From: Deltaproteobacteria bacterium
Lineage (GTDB): Bacteria > Desulfobacterota > Syntrophia > Syntrophales > Smithellaceae
DNA length: 45,679 nucleotides
Direction of reading: 5' to 3'
Assembly (NCBI GenBank): GCA_026388535.1
Contig: JAPLJP010000133.1
Span: forward strand, 1-45,679
Shown: piece after piece, positions 36,882-45,129 of the stretch
How the letters are laid out: every line of letters starts with the position of its first letter
Numbering within the stretch: position 1 is the first letter of the stretch
The notes under the pieces: generated by a model
The model's input: only the letters and a program-made list of their open reading frames with translations
Told to the model about the DNA's origin: nothing
Databases searched by the model: none
Translations under genes and position numbers: made by a program

Positions 36882-37906
36882 TTTACCCCCAGCATAATTG
36901 AATTAATGCCTGATCCGATTCCAAGCAACCCAACATTGCTGCCCTTGGGAATATTTTTTTGCTCATCAAAAATATTTAGAGTAACTGGCAAGGCAGATGC
37001 TCCGGTGTTCCCTAAATACCCATAAGTGGTAAAAGTCGGACATTTCTCCAGTTTCAATGTCTGCTTTAAAAGAGTATCGTGCGCCACACCAACCTGATGC
37101 CCCACAAAGCAATCCACATCTTCATTAGACCATCCCAGTTCTTGTTTGGTTTCTTCCCATGTTTTTTGGGCCAGGGCGACGCCGGATTTCATCAGCTCTT
37201 CGGAATCGGTTTCCATCATCAGCGATACCGTATCGCCGCTGCCATGGCAAAGAACATTGGCCGAGGAATCAGCAAGAGATGCTCCCCCCAGAAGAAAATG
37301 GCCATCATGGACATAGTCTTTATGAGAAAGGGTATAAGCGACAGCGGCGGAGCCGATGGTTAAATTAGCGATATATTTTTTTATACTTTTTCTTGTAATA
37401 TCATTTTGGTTTAACAAATGATCGATTGTCTGAAACAGCAACGGTCCCCCATTTTCACCGGAAACGATGAGTGCATGTTTAATCGAGCCATTTTCGATCA
37501 TATTGGCTGCCACCACAAATGAACTCATTACTCCCAAACAGGCATTAGAGAGATCAAACAACATTGCTTCCGGCCGCAGCCCTAAATTATGATGAACAAT
37601 CGAGGAGGTGGATGGTTCTAAAAAATCACGACAGACAGAAGCGTGGATTATAAGATCAATATTTTCTGGTTTCATAGTATTTTTTTTAAACAAATTTCTA
37701 GCAGCTTGAGTGGACAAATCACTGGGCCTTGTTCCCGGAGGCCAGAAACGTCTTTCTTTGATTCCGGTCATTAATTCTATTCGGCCGCCGGGAAGCTTGA
37801 GGCGCTGATACAGAGGCGCGAGCTTATCTTCAATTTCTTCAGAAGTCATTATTTGATCGGGAAGATGATAGGCGAAGGAAGAAATAACGACATTCTTAAA
37901 CTTCAT
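36875..37906 (-). CDS. oleA: OleA-like thiolase (KAS-III family, head-to-head condensation)
   Basis: TGIKERRFWPPGTRPSDLSTQAARNLF, SVCRDFLEPSTSSIVHHNLGL, DLSNACLGVMSSF, FVGHQVGVAHDTLL, LLGIGSGINSIM; ATGA overlap with the upstream gene. Confidence 0.92.
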   Translation of the reverse strand: MKFKNVVISSFAYHLPDQIMTSEEIEDKLAPLYQRLKLPGGRIELMTGIKERRFWPPGTRPSDLSTQAARNLFKKNTMKPENIDLIIHASVCRDFLEPSTSSIVHHNLGLRPEAMLFDLSNACLGVMSSFVVAANMIENGSIKHALIVSGENGGPLLFQTIDHLLNQNDITRKSIKKYIANLTIGSAAVAYTLSHKDYVHDGHFLLGGASLADSSANVLCHGSGDTVSLMMETDSEELMKSGVALAQKTWEETKQELGWSNEDVDCFVGHQVGVAHDTLLKQTLKLEKCPTFTTYGYLGNTGASALPVTLNIFDEQKNIPKGSNVGLLGIGSGINSIMLGVKW

Positions 37907-39288
37907 GCCTTGTCTCCATTCATCAGGCAATGAAGATTAGCCATTGAAATGCCGCTGAGCATGGCGCCGACTATTCCTAAAAAACCCTGATCAGTACCGC
38001 AGATAAAGAGGTTCTTAATGGCGGTTCTGCCATCTCTGACTTTTTGAGTGCTTCCGTAAACAGCTCCTTTAATATGACCCGTGTAACGCATAATTGTCCT
38101 GGGCGTGAAAACATCATAATAAAGCAACTTGGCCTTAAATTCAGGAAATAATCTGGCAATTAATGCCAGAGATTCTTTGCGTACTTCTTTTTTCCTTAAA
38201 AGATACGTTTTTCTGTCTAATTCATTCCATTTCTCAAAATTGGAAATAAAAGTAACGCGAACCACCCCTTCATCGTTATCATCATAACCAAAATTATTGG
38301 GAAAACAAATAACGGCGCTCCGATAGTCACAAAGAGTTTGCGGCTTTTGATACTTATACTTCTCATTATCATTAAAGAATATAATTGTATCTTTGATACC
38401 CTGATCAGACGGCTTCTTATCAAAAAAGAAAATTGTTTCCGTAAAACTCATCGCGCCGACCGCAGGGCATTCCTGCTTTTCGGAAACAATATTCATCGTT
38501 TCCGGAAAGCCAATGGAAGACATGACCTTATTGGATTGGATTATTTCTCCATTATCCAGAATTACACTTTTAACGACACCGCGTTCCGTATCTATCTTTC
38601 TAATACCCGCTCCCAAGCGCAGTTCTCCACCGAGTTGTATATATTTTTCGATAAGGAGATTGATAATGGCGCGAACTCCATTTTTGGGCCTGCTGAATCC
38701 TTCCAGATAAATACTTTTGAACATAATGACAAATTGAGAAAAATCCATGTCATTTTCCCAGGCGCTCCCGTAAATCAGCAGGGGACAAAAAATCATCTCG
38801 AGTAAATTCTCATCAGAAATAATCTCTCTGACTTTTTCTTTCGCGCTTTGATATTTGTTATTTAAATTAACATCATCATATTTTTTTATAAGCTCGAGAA
38901 GTCTGGCAAAATTATCCTTCTGGAGAGGGAAAGTTTTTTCGATCTCCTCCGTGAGTAATTGAGGATCATTGGAGAAAGAAAGTTGATGTTCGGGAAATGC
39001 GATTCGTGAAAAATGTTGCTGTGACAATTCCAATTTTTCATAAGGTATTCTCAATTGTTTAAGCAATTTTGTTAAAGGCCGCCCTCTTTCGCCCCGGCGG
39101 GCAAAATTGGTCATGGCATGCAGTCCAACATCCAGCTTTCTGTCCAGGCGTTCATAATAGGAGTTAAGACCTCCGGGGACTTTATGTCTTTCCAGAATGC
39201 AGACCTTTTGATCAAACATCGCCAGTCTGATCCCAGCCGCCAGCCCCGACATGCCCGCACCTATTATTATAGTATCATAACTAGTCAT
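37903..39288 (-). CDS. FAD-dependent oxidoreductase, CrtI/carotenoid-isomerase/RetSat-like (oxidoreductase 1)
   Basis: YDTIIIGAGMSGLAAGIRLAMFDQKVCILERHKVPGGLNSYY; C-term LFICGTDQGFLGIVGAMLSGISMANLH. Confidence 0.85.
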   Translation of the reverse strand: MTSYDTIIIGAGMSGLAAGIRLAMFDQKVCILERHKVPGGLNSYYERLDRKLDVGLHAMTNFARRGERGRPLTKLLKQLRIPYEKLELSQQHFSRIAFPEHQLSFSNDPQLLTEEIEKTFPLQKDNFARLLELIKKYDDVNLNNKYQSAKEKVREIISDENLLEMIFCPLLIYGSAWENDMDFSQFVIMFKSIYLEGFSRPKNGVRAIINLLIEKYIQLGGELRLGAGIRKIDTERGVVKSVILDNGEIIQSNKVMSSIGFPETMNIVSEKQECPAVGAMSFTETIFFFDKKPSDQGIKDTIIFFNDNEKYKYQKPQTLCDYRSAVICFPNNFGYDDNDEGVVRVTFISNFEKWNELDRKTYLLRKKEVRKESLALIARLFPEFKAKLLYYDVFTPRTIMRYTGHIKGAVYGSTQKVRDGRTAIKNLFICGTDQGFLGIVGAMLSGISMANLHCLMNGDKA

Positions 39289-39295
39289 AGAAAAT

Positions 39296-39559
39296 TTATG
39301 AAAACTTTGGTCCTAAATATTCAATACAACTTTTCAATGTTGCCAGTTTAGGGTAGTCTTCCGTAGGCACTTCAATCTTATATCTCTTCTTTAATTCCAT
39401 CACAATATCCAGAAAATCCATGGAATCCAAATCAAGCTGATCTCTTAGTTTTGTATTATCATCAAGGTTCGAAAGATCCTCATCAACTGCAATTTCAGCG
39501 ATGATATCTATAATTATTTGTCTTATGGCCTTCTCATCCAAGTTGCTGCCTCCTTGCAA
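39296..39559 (-). CDS. acyl carrier protein
   Basis: LRDQLDLDSMDFLDIVMELKKRYKIEVPTEDYPKLATL, phosphopantetheine Ser in DSMD. Confidence 0.93.
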   Translation of the reverse strand: MQGGSNLDEKAIRQIIIDIIAEIAVDEDLSNLDDNTKLRDQLDLDSMDFLDIVMELKKRYKIEVPTEDYPKLATLKSCIEYLGPKFS

Positions 39560-39564
39560 AAAAA

Positions 39565-40824
39565 TTATTTTATATATTTTTTTATTATTAAAACTGAATT
39601 AATTCCCAGCATCCCGAAAGAGTTACTCAAAATGAAATTAACTTCCTTTTCGACTGGTTCGCCATTTACTAAATTCTTCATATTGCACTTAGGATCAACA
39701 TTTTCAATATGTTTACACGAATGAATTTTATTATCAGTAAAGCTGGGCAAATTTCCAGCAAGTTCCAACGCTCCGGCTGCGCCCATCGCATGACCGATAA
39801 ATCCTTTGGTGCAATTAATATACGTATTTTCGGATTGTCCGAAAATTAAATTAACGGCTTCACATTCATTAATATCTCCGGAGGTTGTTCCCGTGGCGTG
39901 TAGATTAACTATATCAATATCGCTGGCCGTAATTTTTGCCTTGGCCATCGCGGCATTAATGCACTCAACCTGCCTTTGCGTATCAGGAAGGACAAAATCA
40001 ACGGCATCGGAATTGATATGATAACCGGCTATTTCGCCATAAATTTTCGCCCCTCGCTTCTTGGCATCTTCCAATCTTTCCAGAACAAAAATGGCCCCTC
40101 CCTCCGAAACAACAATACCATTACGGTTAATATCCAAAGGTCGGCTCGCGCGAGTTGGATCATCATGCGCCCCGAGGGCCCCTTGACTCTTAAAGCCGGC
40201 AAATATACCGAAAGTGCCCGTGCTTTCGGAGACTCCTCCCGCCAAAGCCAGATCAACTTCATGTAGTTGCAACATTTGCATGCCATGAATAATGCCAATA
40301 TTTCCGGCGGCACAGGCGGCACCGATAGTGTAAGCGGGACCTGTAATCCCCATATTTAAACTGACTTCACCGGCAGGTGTATTGGCCACAGTTCTAGGGT
40401 TATGATGATGAGACCATAAACTGGCATCAAGATTATTCTTATGAAGTTCATAAATTTCGTTCTCCGTTTCTACGTTGCCGTGCTCAGTAATACCCAGATA
40501 GATTCCGGTTCTATCTTTAACTAATGAATCCATGGATAACCCGCTGTCCTTCAATGCTTCGTGGGCGCAATAAATTGAAATTGACCCTGCTCGAGTCCCT
40601 CGCCTTCGCATTTTTTTCTTTTGATAAAGATTTTCATCAAAATGACAGTTTCCTACCGCGACCTTACCCATATAACGAACTTCCATTTGAGTAATTCCGG
40701 ATTTCTGATTCAGAAGGGCATCGCGTAACTCTTTTAGATTATTAGCGTTAGGGGCAGTAAGTCCAACACCGGTGATAACAACCCTGATATTTTGATTATT
40801 ACTCATGGGCATTTTCCCGTTCAC
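39565..40824 (-). CDS. beta-ketoacyl-ACP synthase, FabF (KAS-II)-like
   Basis: IRVVITGVGLTAPNANN, Cys motif YTIGAACAAGNIGIIHG, His motifs NLHATGTTSGD and GFIGHAMGAAGALE, C-term SNSFGMLGINSVLI. Confidence 0.93.
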   Translation of the reverse strand: MNGKMPMSNNQNIRVVITGVGLTAPNANNLKELRDALLNQKSGITQMEVRYMGKVAVGNCHFDENLYQKKKMRRRGTRAGSISIYCAHEALKDSGLSMDSLVKDRTGIYLGITEHGNVETENEIYELHKNNLDASLWSHHHNPRTVANTPAGEVSLNMGITGPAYTIGAACAAGNIGIIHGMQMLQLHEVDLALAGGVSESTGTFGIFAGFKSQGALGAHDDPTRASRPLDINRNGIVVSEGGAIFVLERLEDAKKRGAKIYGEIAGYHINSDAVDFVLPDTQRQVECINAAMAKAKITASDIDIVNLHATGTTSGDINECEAVNLIFGQSENTYINCTKGFIGHAMGAAGALELAGNLPSFTDNKIHSCKHIENVDPKCNMKNLVNGEPVEKEVNFILSNSFGMLGINSVLIIKKYIK

Positions 40825-40948
40825 TTATTAAAATATACTTAATACTAATTTCTCTATAAATATGCCGAAACCTGCCGGAGTAATTTCGGCACCATAAACC
40901 AAAAGATAAAGAAAATGAGGAAATTTTTGGTAAATTTATGAAGATGAG

Positions 40949-40984
40949 AGCTATTCTTTCCCCTCATCGAGAGAAAGAATAGCT
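40949..40984 (-). promoter_or_regulatory. leader stem-loop upstream of the KS/ole operon
   Basis: Minus strand AGCTATTCTTTC-TCTCGATGAGGG-GAAAGAATAGCT, 12-bp perfect stem, no U-tract; loop GATGAG complements CTCATC just downstream. Confidence 0.5.
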
Positions 40985-41040
40985 ATAACAATCACCTCGC
41001 CTAATTCCCCCCACAACTTAAAAAAATTGGAATGGTTTCG

Positions 41041-41069
41041 GTCATAACAATTTAGGCCTTATATGTCAA
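41041..41069 (-). promoter_or_regulatory. sigma70-like promoter for the KS/ole operon
   Basis: Minus strand TTGACA-TATAAGGCCTAAATTGT-TATGAC. Confidence 0.6.
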
Positions 41070-41138
41070 TGAAATATTGAACATTTGAAGACGTGCGTTA
41101 TTCCCGCCCATTTAGTTTTCAATCAAACGCGCGCTTTG

Positions 41139-41633
41139 TTACGTTCTCGTTTTTTTCAAAATCTCTATCATTATTTTCGCGCAGGCGAGAGTATCAGAAA
41201 GGGCGTCATGGTGTTGTAAATTAATATTAAAGTTTCTACAAACAGCGGGCAAATTTGTGGGGTAGAGATTAAACACTTGCCGGGAAAGTTTCATCGTGCA
41301 CTGGAAATCAACTTCAGGCTTTATAATTCCGTGTCTTTCACAGCAGGCACGCAGGACATTGCTGTCAAAGCTTGCATTATGCGCCACCGCGAAATCAATT
41401 TGATCAAAAAACGGTTTTATGGATTTCCAGTGCTGCTCAAAAGTCGGTTCATTTTCGACATCCTCCCATGTGATTCCATGGATATAAGAGAACACAAAAA
41501 ATTTGTAGGGCGGCCGGATAAGAAACGACGCCATGTCAACAATCTCATTATTTTCAACACGCACCAAACCAAGAGCGCAAGCGCTGTCGCGGTAATAATT
41601 TGCTGTTTCAAAATCCAGCGCGAGAAAATTCAT
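41139..41633 (-). CDS. DnaQ-like DEDDh 3'-5' exonuclease
   Basis: NFLALDFETANYYRDSACALGLV, VAHNASFDSNVLRACC, HDALSDTLACAKI. Confidence 0.9.
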   Translation of the reverse strand: MNFLALDFETANYYRDSACALGLVRVENNEIVDMASFLIRPPYKFFVFSYIHGITWEDVENEPTFEQHWKSIKPFFDQIDFAVAHNASFDSNVLRACCERHGIIKPEVDFQCTMKLSRQVFNLYPTNLPAVCRNFNINLQHHDALSDTLACAKIMIEILKKTRT

Positions 41634-41730
41634 AATAAAATTAATTTATCTGTGCCTTTATTTTATGAAGGAAGGGGCGGGCTTACAGCCCGCCCCCATC
41701 AATGCACATGATTAAAATAGGCTTAAACTA

Positions 41731-42450
41731 TTATTTCTTTGATTTTGCCTTAGGTGTCGCTGTTTTCTTGGAAGCGGGTGTCGTTGCGGCAGCAGGTTTC
41801 ACGTCCAGCAACTCCACTTCAAAAACCAGTGTAGCACCGCCCGGAATGGGAGGCCTACCCTGGTCGCCGTAAGCTATATCCGAAGGACACACCAGCTTAG
41901 CCTTGCCGCCGACTTTCATTTTTCCGACGCCTTCCGTCCAGCAGGGTATAACCTGTCCCAGCGGAAATTCCAAGGGCTCGCCGCGCTTAACGGAACTGTC
42001 AAATTCCTTACCGTCAATAAAAGTGCCGGTGTAGTGAACCTTAACGATGTCCGTCGCTTTTGGTTGAGCGCCGGTTCCGGCTTTGATTTGCTGATAAATA
42101 AGACCCGAAGCCATCTTCTGTGCGTCTTTTTGCTTGGCGGCATTCTCTAAATAGGGCTTGGCCAATTCTTTTTGCTTTTGCGCGGCAGCTTCCATCCTTG
42201 TGCGAAACAATTGATTGATTTTCTGCTGATAAGCTTCAGGCTCTGCTTCCAACTTTTTACCGGCAACAACATCGGTCATGCCCTGCTTGACAAACTCATA
42301 CTCATCAGTGGACAAGTTAAAAATGGATAGTTGCTTTGTCAGGTGAACACCCAGCGCATAGAGGGCTTTCTGGTCTTCAGTTTGCGGCTGGGCGGCCCAT
42401 GACGGAACAGCCAGCATAAAAACAAAAACACAAATGATAAGTTTACGCAT
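41731..42450 (-). CDS. FKBP-type peptidyl-prolyl cis-trans isomerase, secreted
   Basis: Signal peptide MRKLIICVFVFMLAVPSWAA; VKVHYTGTFIDGKEFDSSVKRGEPLEFPLGQVIPCWTEGVGKMKVGGKAKLVCPSDIAYGDQG. Confidence 0.93.
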   Translation of the reverse strand: MRKLIICVFVFMLAVPSWAAQPQTEDQKALYALGVHLTKQLSIFNLSTDEYEFVKQGMTDVVAGKKLEAEPEAYQQKINQLFRTRMEAAAQKQKELAKPYLENAAKQKDAQKMASGLIYQQIKAGTGAQPKATDIVKVHYTGTFIDGKEFDSSVKRGEPLEFPLGQVIPCWTEGVGKMKVGGKAKLVCPSDIAYGDQGRPPIPGGATLVFEVELLDVKPAAATTPASKKTATPKAKSKK

Positions 42451-42505
42451 AGAATTCCTTTCTTGAATCATAATTTTTTTGATAAAACATTAACTCACTT
42501 AGGTT

Positions 42506-42534
42506 AATATAGGAAGTTTGTCCTTGTATGTCAA
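42506..42534 (-). promoter_or_regulatory. sigma70-like promoter for the FKBP gene
   Basis: Minus strand TTGACA-TACAAGGACAAACTTCC-TATATT. Confidence 0.65.
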
Positions 42535-42579
42535 TGAAATATTGGCCTAAAAGAGTTATTGAAGTTCTGCCATTGAAAA

Positions 42580-42611
42580 CCCCCCCTTAATGCCTTGGCC
42601 TCAAGGGGGGG
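42580..42611 (-). terminator. G/C-rich stem-loop downstream of the 42699-42974 gene
   Basis: CCCCCCCTT-AATGCCTTGGCCTC-AAGGGGGGG. Confidence 0.5.
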
Positions 42612-42698
42612 GGCGACCGCTATATAAACAGATCATGATTTTGATGACAGCGATTGCTTCAATTCTCTTTTCAATCCGTAAATCTAGTTAACCGTTTG

Positions 42699-42974
42699 TT
42701 ATGCTACAATGTTCTTAACTGCTTCAATAACCGGGTTGGTGAACAGTGCCATCAGAATGGTGTAAAGAGCAAAGACGCCAACCATTTCCGTGATGTACAT
42801 CTTTTCGTATTTTCTTTTCAGAGTCATTAAAATCAATCCGCCGAGTATTAAGCATCCCAACTGAAAATACGGGAAATTAGCCGTTCCCGTTGCCGCGTAT
42901 TCGGCGAATGCAAAAGTTGCCGTAAAAAGAATAACCGCCGCCGCTGTTACTATTGTTCCTAATGTCTTTTTCAT
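42699..42974 (-). CDS. small membrane protein, unknown function
   Basis: 91 aa with signal/TM segments, RBS GGAGG upstream. Confidence 0.65.
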   Translation of the reverse strand: MKKTLGTIVTAAAVILFTATFAFAEYAATGTANFPYFQLGCLILGGLILMTLKRKYEKMYITEMVGVFALYTILMALFTNPVIEAVKNIVA

Positions 42975-43322
42975 GATCTGTTCCCTCCTTTGGGAGTAAT
43001 TTGTATTTGCCTTTATACTATTGAAATTATCGTGCCAGATTTACAACCTACGGCAAAAAATATTGTAACTATCTGAAATAGAATGTTATTCTTAAAAACA
43101 GACTCCCATCATTGAAGGCGCTAAACCTTTATTTTTTCTTATTTATTTTAATGGAACATTCAAGCAATTGAATGAAATGTGAAAAAAATTTACCAATCAT
43201 TTTCGCCGGGGTTCACAATATATAAAATGTGCCAGCACTCTTTTTTTCTTCTTTTATAATGCCGCAAAATATTAATATAATAGACTATTATTTCTATTTT
43301 AAACAAAAACTATATTCCCCTA

Positions 43323-43350
43323 TTGACAAATAAGAATATAGTTGTATCAT
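43323..43350 (+). promoter_or_regulatory. promoter of the MarR-like gene
   Basis: TTGACA - 16 nt - TATCAT, -10 box inside a palindrome adjoining the ATG at 43357. Confidence 0.6.
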
Positions 43351-43355
43351 ACAAC
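43341..43355. promoter_or_regulatory. candidate MarR operator, perfect palindrome
   Basis: GTTGTAT-C-ATACAAC overlapping the -10 region. Confidence 0.6.
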
Positions 43356-43356
43356 C

Positions 43357-43830
43357 ATGTTAATAAAAATAAATGAAAACTGCTCTGAATTAATGAATGT
43401 GTTTAGCGGCCTTTCACAGGTGATGCGTTGCTGTTGGCGTGATGAGGCCTTCTGCGAAGGAATAACTTTCCATCAGTTCATGATTCTGGATACAGCAGCA
43501 AAAGCAAAAGAACTCAACATGTCAGATCTGCATAAAATTTTATCGGTACAGAAAAGCACGACAACCCGCCTGGTTAATCCCCTGATTAATAAAGGGCTCT
43601 TGCGCCGCGATAAGGCAGATCATGATTCTCGCGCTGTAAAGCTTACATTGACCAAGGAAGGTCTTGAGACCCATAAAAAGGTATGGCTTTGTCTAATAGA
43701 TTTCTACCAGAGAGTTACTAATAACATACCTGAAGAAAAGAGGGCGGAAGTATTAGAATGCGTAAAAATTTTTATTGCCGCCATAAAAAACTCATCCGAT
43801 ACTTGTAATTGCTGTAAACCAAGGTCATGA
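43357..43830 (+). CDS. MarR-family transcriptional regulator with Cys-rich C-terminus
   Basis: wHTH: MSDLHKILSVQKSTTTRLVNPLINKGLLRRDKADHDSRAVKLTLTKEGLE; tail SDTCNCCKPRS. ATG at 43357 preferred to the ORF-track TTG at 43342 because of the promoter/palindrome. Confidence 0.85.
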   Translation: MLIKINENCSELMNVFSGLSQVMRCCWRDEAFCEGITFHQFMILDTAAKAKELNMSDLHKILSVQKSTTTRLVNPLINKGLLRRDKADHDSRAVKLTLTKEGLETHKKVWLCLIDFYQRVTNNIPEEKRAEVLECVKIFIAAIKNSSDTCNCCKPRS

Positions 43831-43941
43831 ACCCCATAGCTTGCTGTAGGGTTCAGACCCTCCGCTTTGCGGGATAATTAGACTAACAAATATTACTGCA
43901 CTATGTTTGTAATATTTGAATCTCATTAAATTGGAGTTTCA
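43828..43941. repeat. dispersed two-hairpin repeat, copy F, between the marR-like gene and hgcA
   Basis: TGAACCCCATAGCTTGCTGTAGGGTTCA; CCTCCGCTTTGCGGGATAATTAGACTAACAAATATTAC...GTAATATTTGAATCTCATTAAATTGGAGTTTCACAA. Confidence 0.75.
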
Positions 43942-43962
43942 CAATAAAACAAGGATAATAAT

Positions 43963-45120
43963 ATGAATAGTTGCTCCAGTCCCAAAGATGAATTTACATT
44001 CCCAATAATAAAGGATGAATTTAACTGCGGTTGCATAAGCAAAGCCAAGCATGTCCAAAATAATATTACTGCGTTGGAACAATCTTTTGTCAGCGGATCA
44101 GTACTCACGTCAGCAGGCCGCTTGCCGCAAGTATTATCGACTTTGCGCCGGCAAGATCACTGGGAAACTATCAAAGCCCGTTTCGGTACCTTTAGAATGA
44201 ATTATAGTGTGGTCCCCGGCCTATACGCGTTAGGCCATCCGGATGATAATTCGCCTGTTTTAGTTACCGCCAATTACAAGATGAGTTTTGATCGCTTGAG
44301 GAAAGCTCTACCGGGTAGGGATCTCTGGATTCTAGTGCTGGACACGAAAGGCATAAATGTGTGGTGCGCGGCAGGTAAAGGCACCTTTGGCACGGAGGAG
44401 CTTGTCCGAAGAATAGAATTAAGCGGCTTGAGCAATATCGTAAAACACAGAAAATTAATTCTTCCTCAGCTGGGCGCAGCGGGAGTCGCCGCTCACAAAG
44501 TAGCAAAACTCTCCGGCTTCAAGGTTCAATATGGTCCGATACGCGCGGAGGATTTACCTGTTTATCTCGATGGCGGTTTCAAGGCAACCGCGCAAATGCG
44601 AATAATGAACTTCCCATTAAAAGAAAGAGCTGTGCTGATTCCTATTGAACTCAATGAAACAATAAAACCGTTTCTAATTATCGCTTCGATTTTATTGATC
44701 ATCAGCGGCATAATGGGGCCGGCTGGATTTTGGGCAAATGTGGCTGGTTATGGATTTTTCGCTGTCATGGGATTACTTTGTGCCATTATCGGAGGAACAG
44801 TTTTTAATGCTCTTCTCTTGCCGTATCTGCCGGGACGGGCGTTTTCTTTGAAGGGTTTATCGATCGGCATTGTCATCGCCCTAATTCTTCTTTATCTGCG
44901 TGGCATCAATTTACAGACATGGCCGGGAAGGATTGAAACTCTGTCCTGGCTGTTGATAATCCCGGCAATATCGTCATATCTTGCGATGAATTTTACCGGA
45001 TGCTCCACCTATACTTCTCTATCCGGAGTGAAAAAGGAAATGCGCTGGGCGCTTCCTTTTCAAATTACTGCCGGCGTGGGCGGTCTTATTACATGGATAA
45101 GTGCAATTTTTATTGCCTAG
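43963..45120 (+). CDS. hgcA: mercury methylation corrinoid protein HgcA
   Basis: Diagnostic cap-helix motif NVWCAAGKG (44356-44382) in an N-terminal corrinoid-binding domain followed by several C-terminal TM helices; followed immediately by a HgcB-like ferredoxin. Confidence 0.95.
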   Translation: MNSCSSPKDEFTFPIIKDEFNCGCISKAKHVQNNITALEQSFVSGSVLTSAGRLPQVLSTLRRQDHWETIKARFGTFRMNYSVVPGLYALGHPDDNSPVLVTANYKMSFDRLRKALPGRDLWILVLDTKGINVWCAAGKGTFGTEELVRRIELSGLSNIVKHRKLILPQLGAAGVAAHKVAKLSGFKVQYGPIRAEDLPVYLDGGFKATAQMRIMNFPLKERAVLIPIELNETIKPFLIIASILLIISGIMGPAGFWANVAGYGFFAVMGLLCAIIGGTVFNALLLPYLPGRAFSLKGLSIGIVIALILLYLRGINLQTWPGRIETLSWLLIIPAISSYLAMNFTGCSTYTSLSGVKKEMRWALPFQITAGVGGLITWISAIFIA

Positions 45121-45129
45121 GAGTTCAAA

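Noticed and set aside
40943-40984. Full H-type pseudoknot in the ole operon leader (GATGAG loop with CTCATC)
   Set aside because: There is no linker between the 12-bp stem and CTCATC, so simultaneous formation is geometrically unlikely; kept only as an alternative pairing.
4267-43941. CRISPR array
   Set aside because: The repeats are dispersed over tens of kb with irregular spacing and internal hairpins; there is no regular repeat-spacer pattern and no cas genes.
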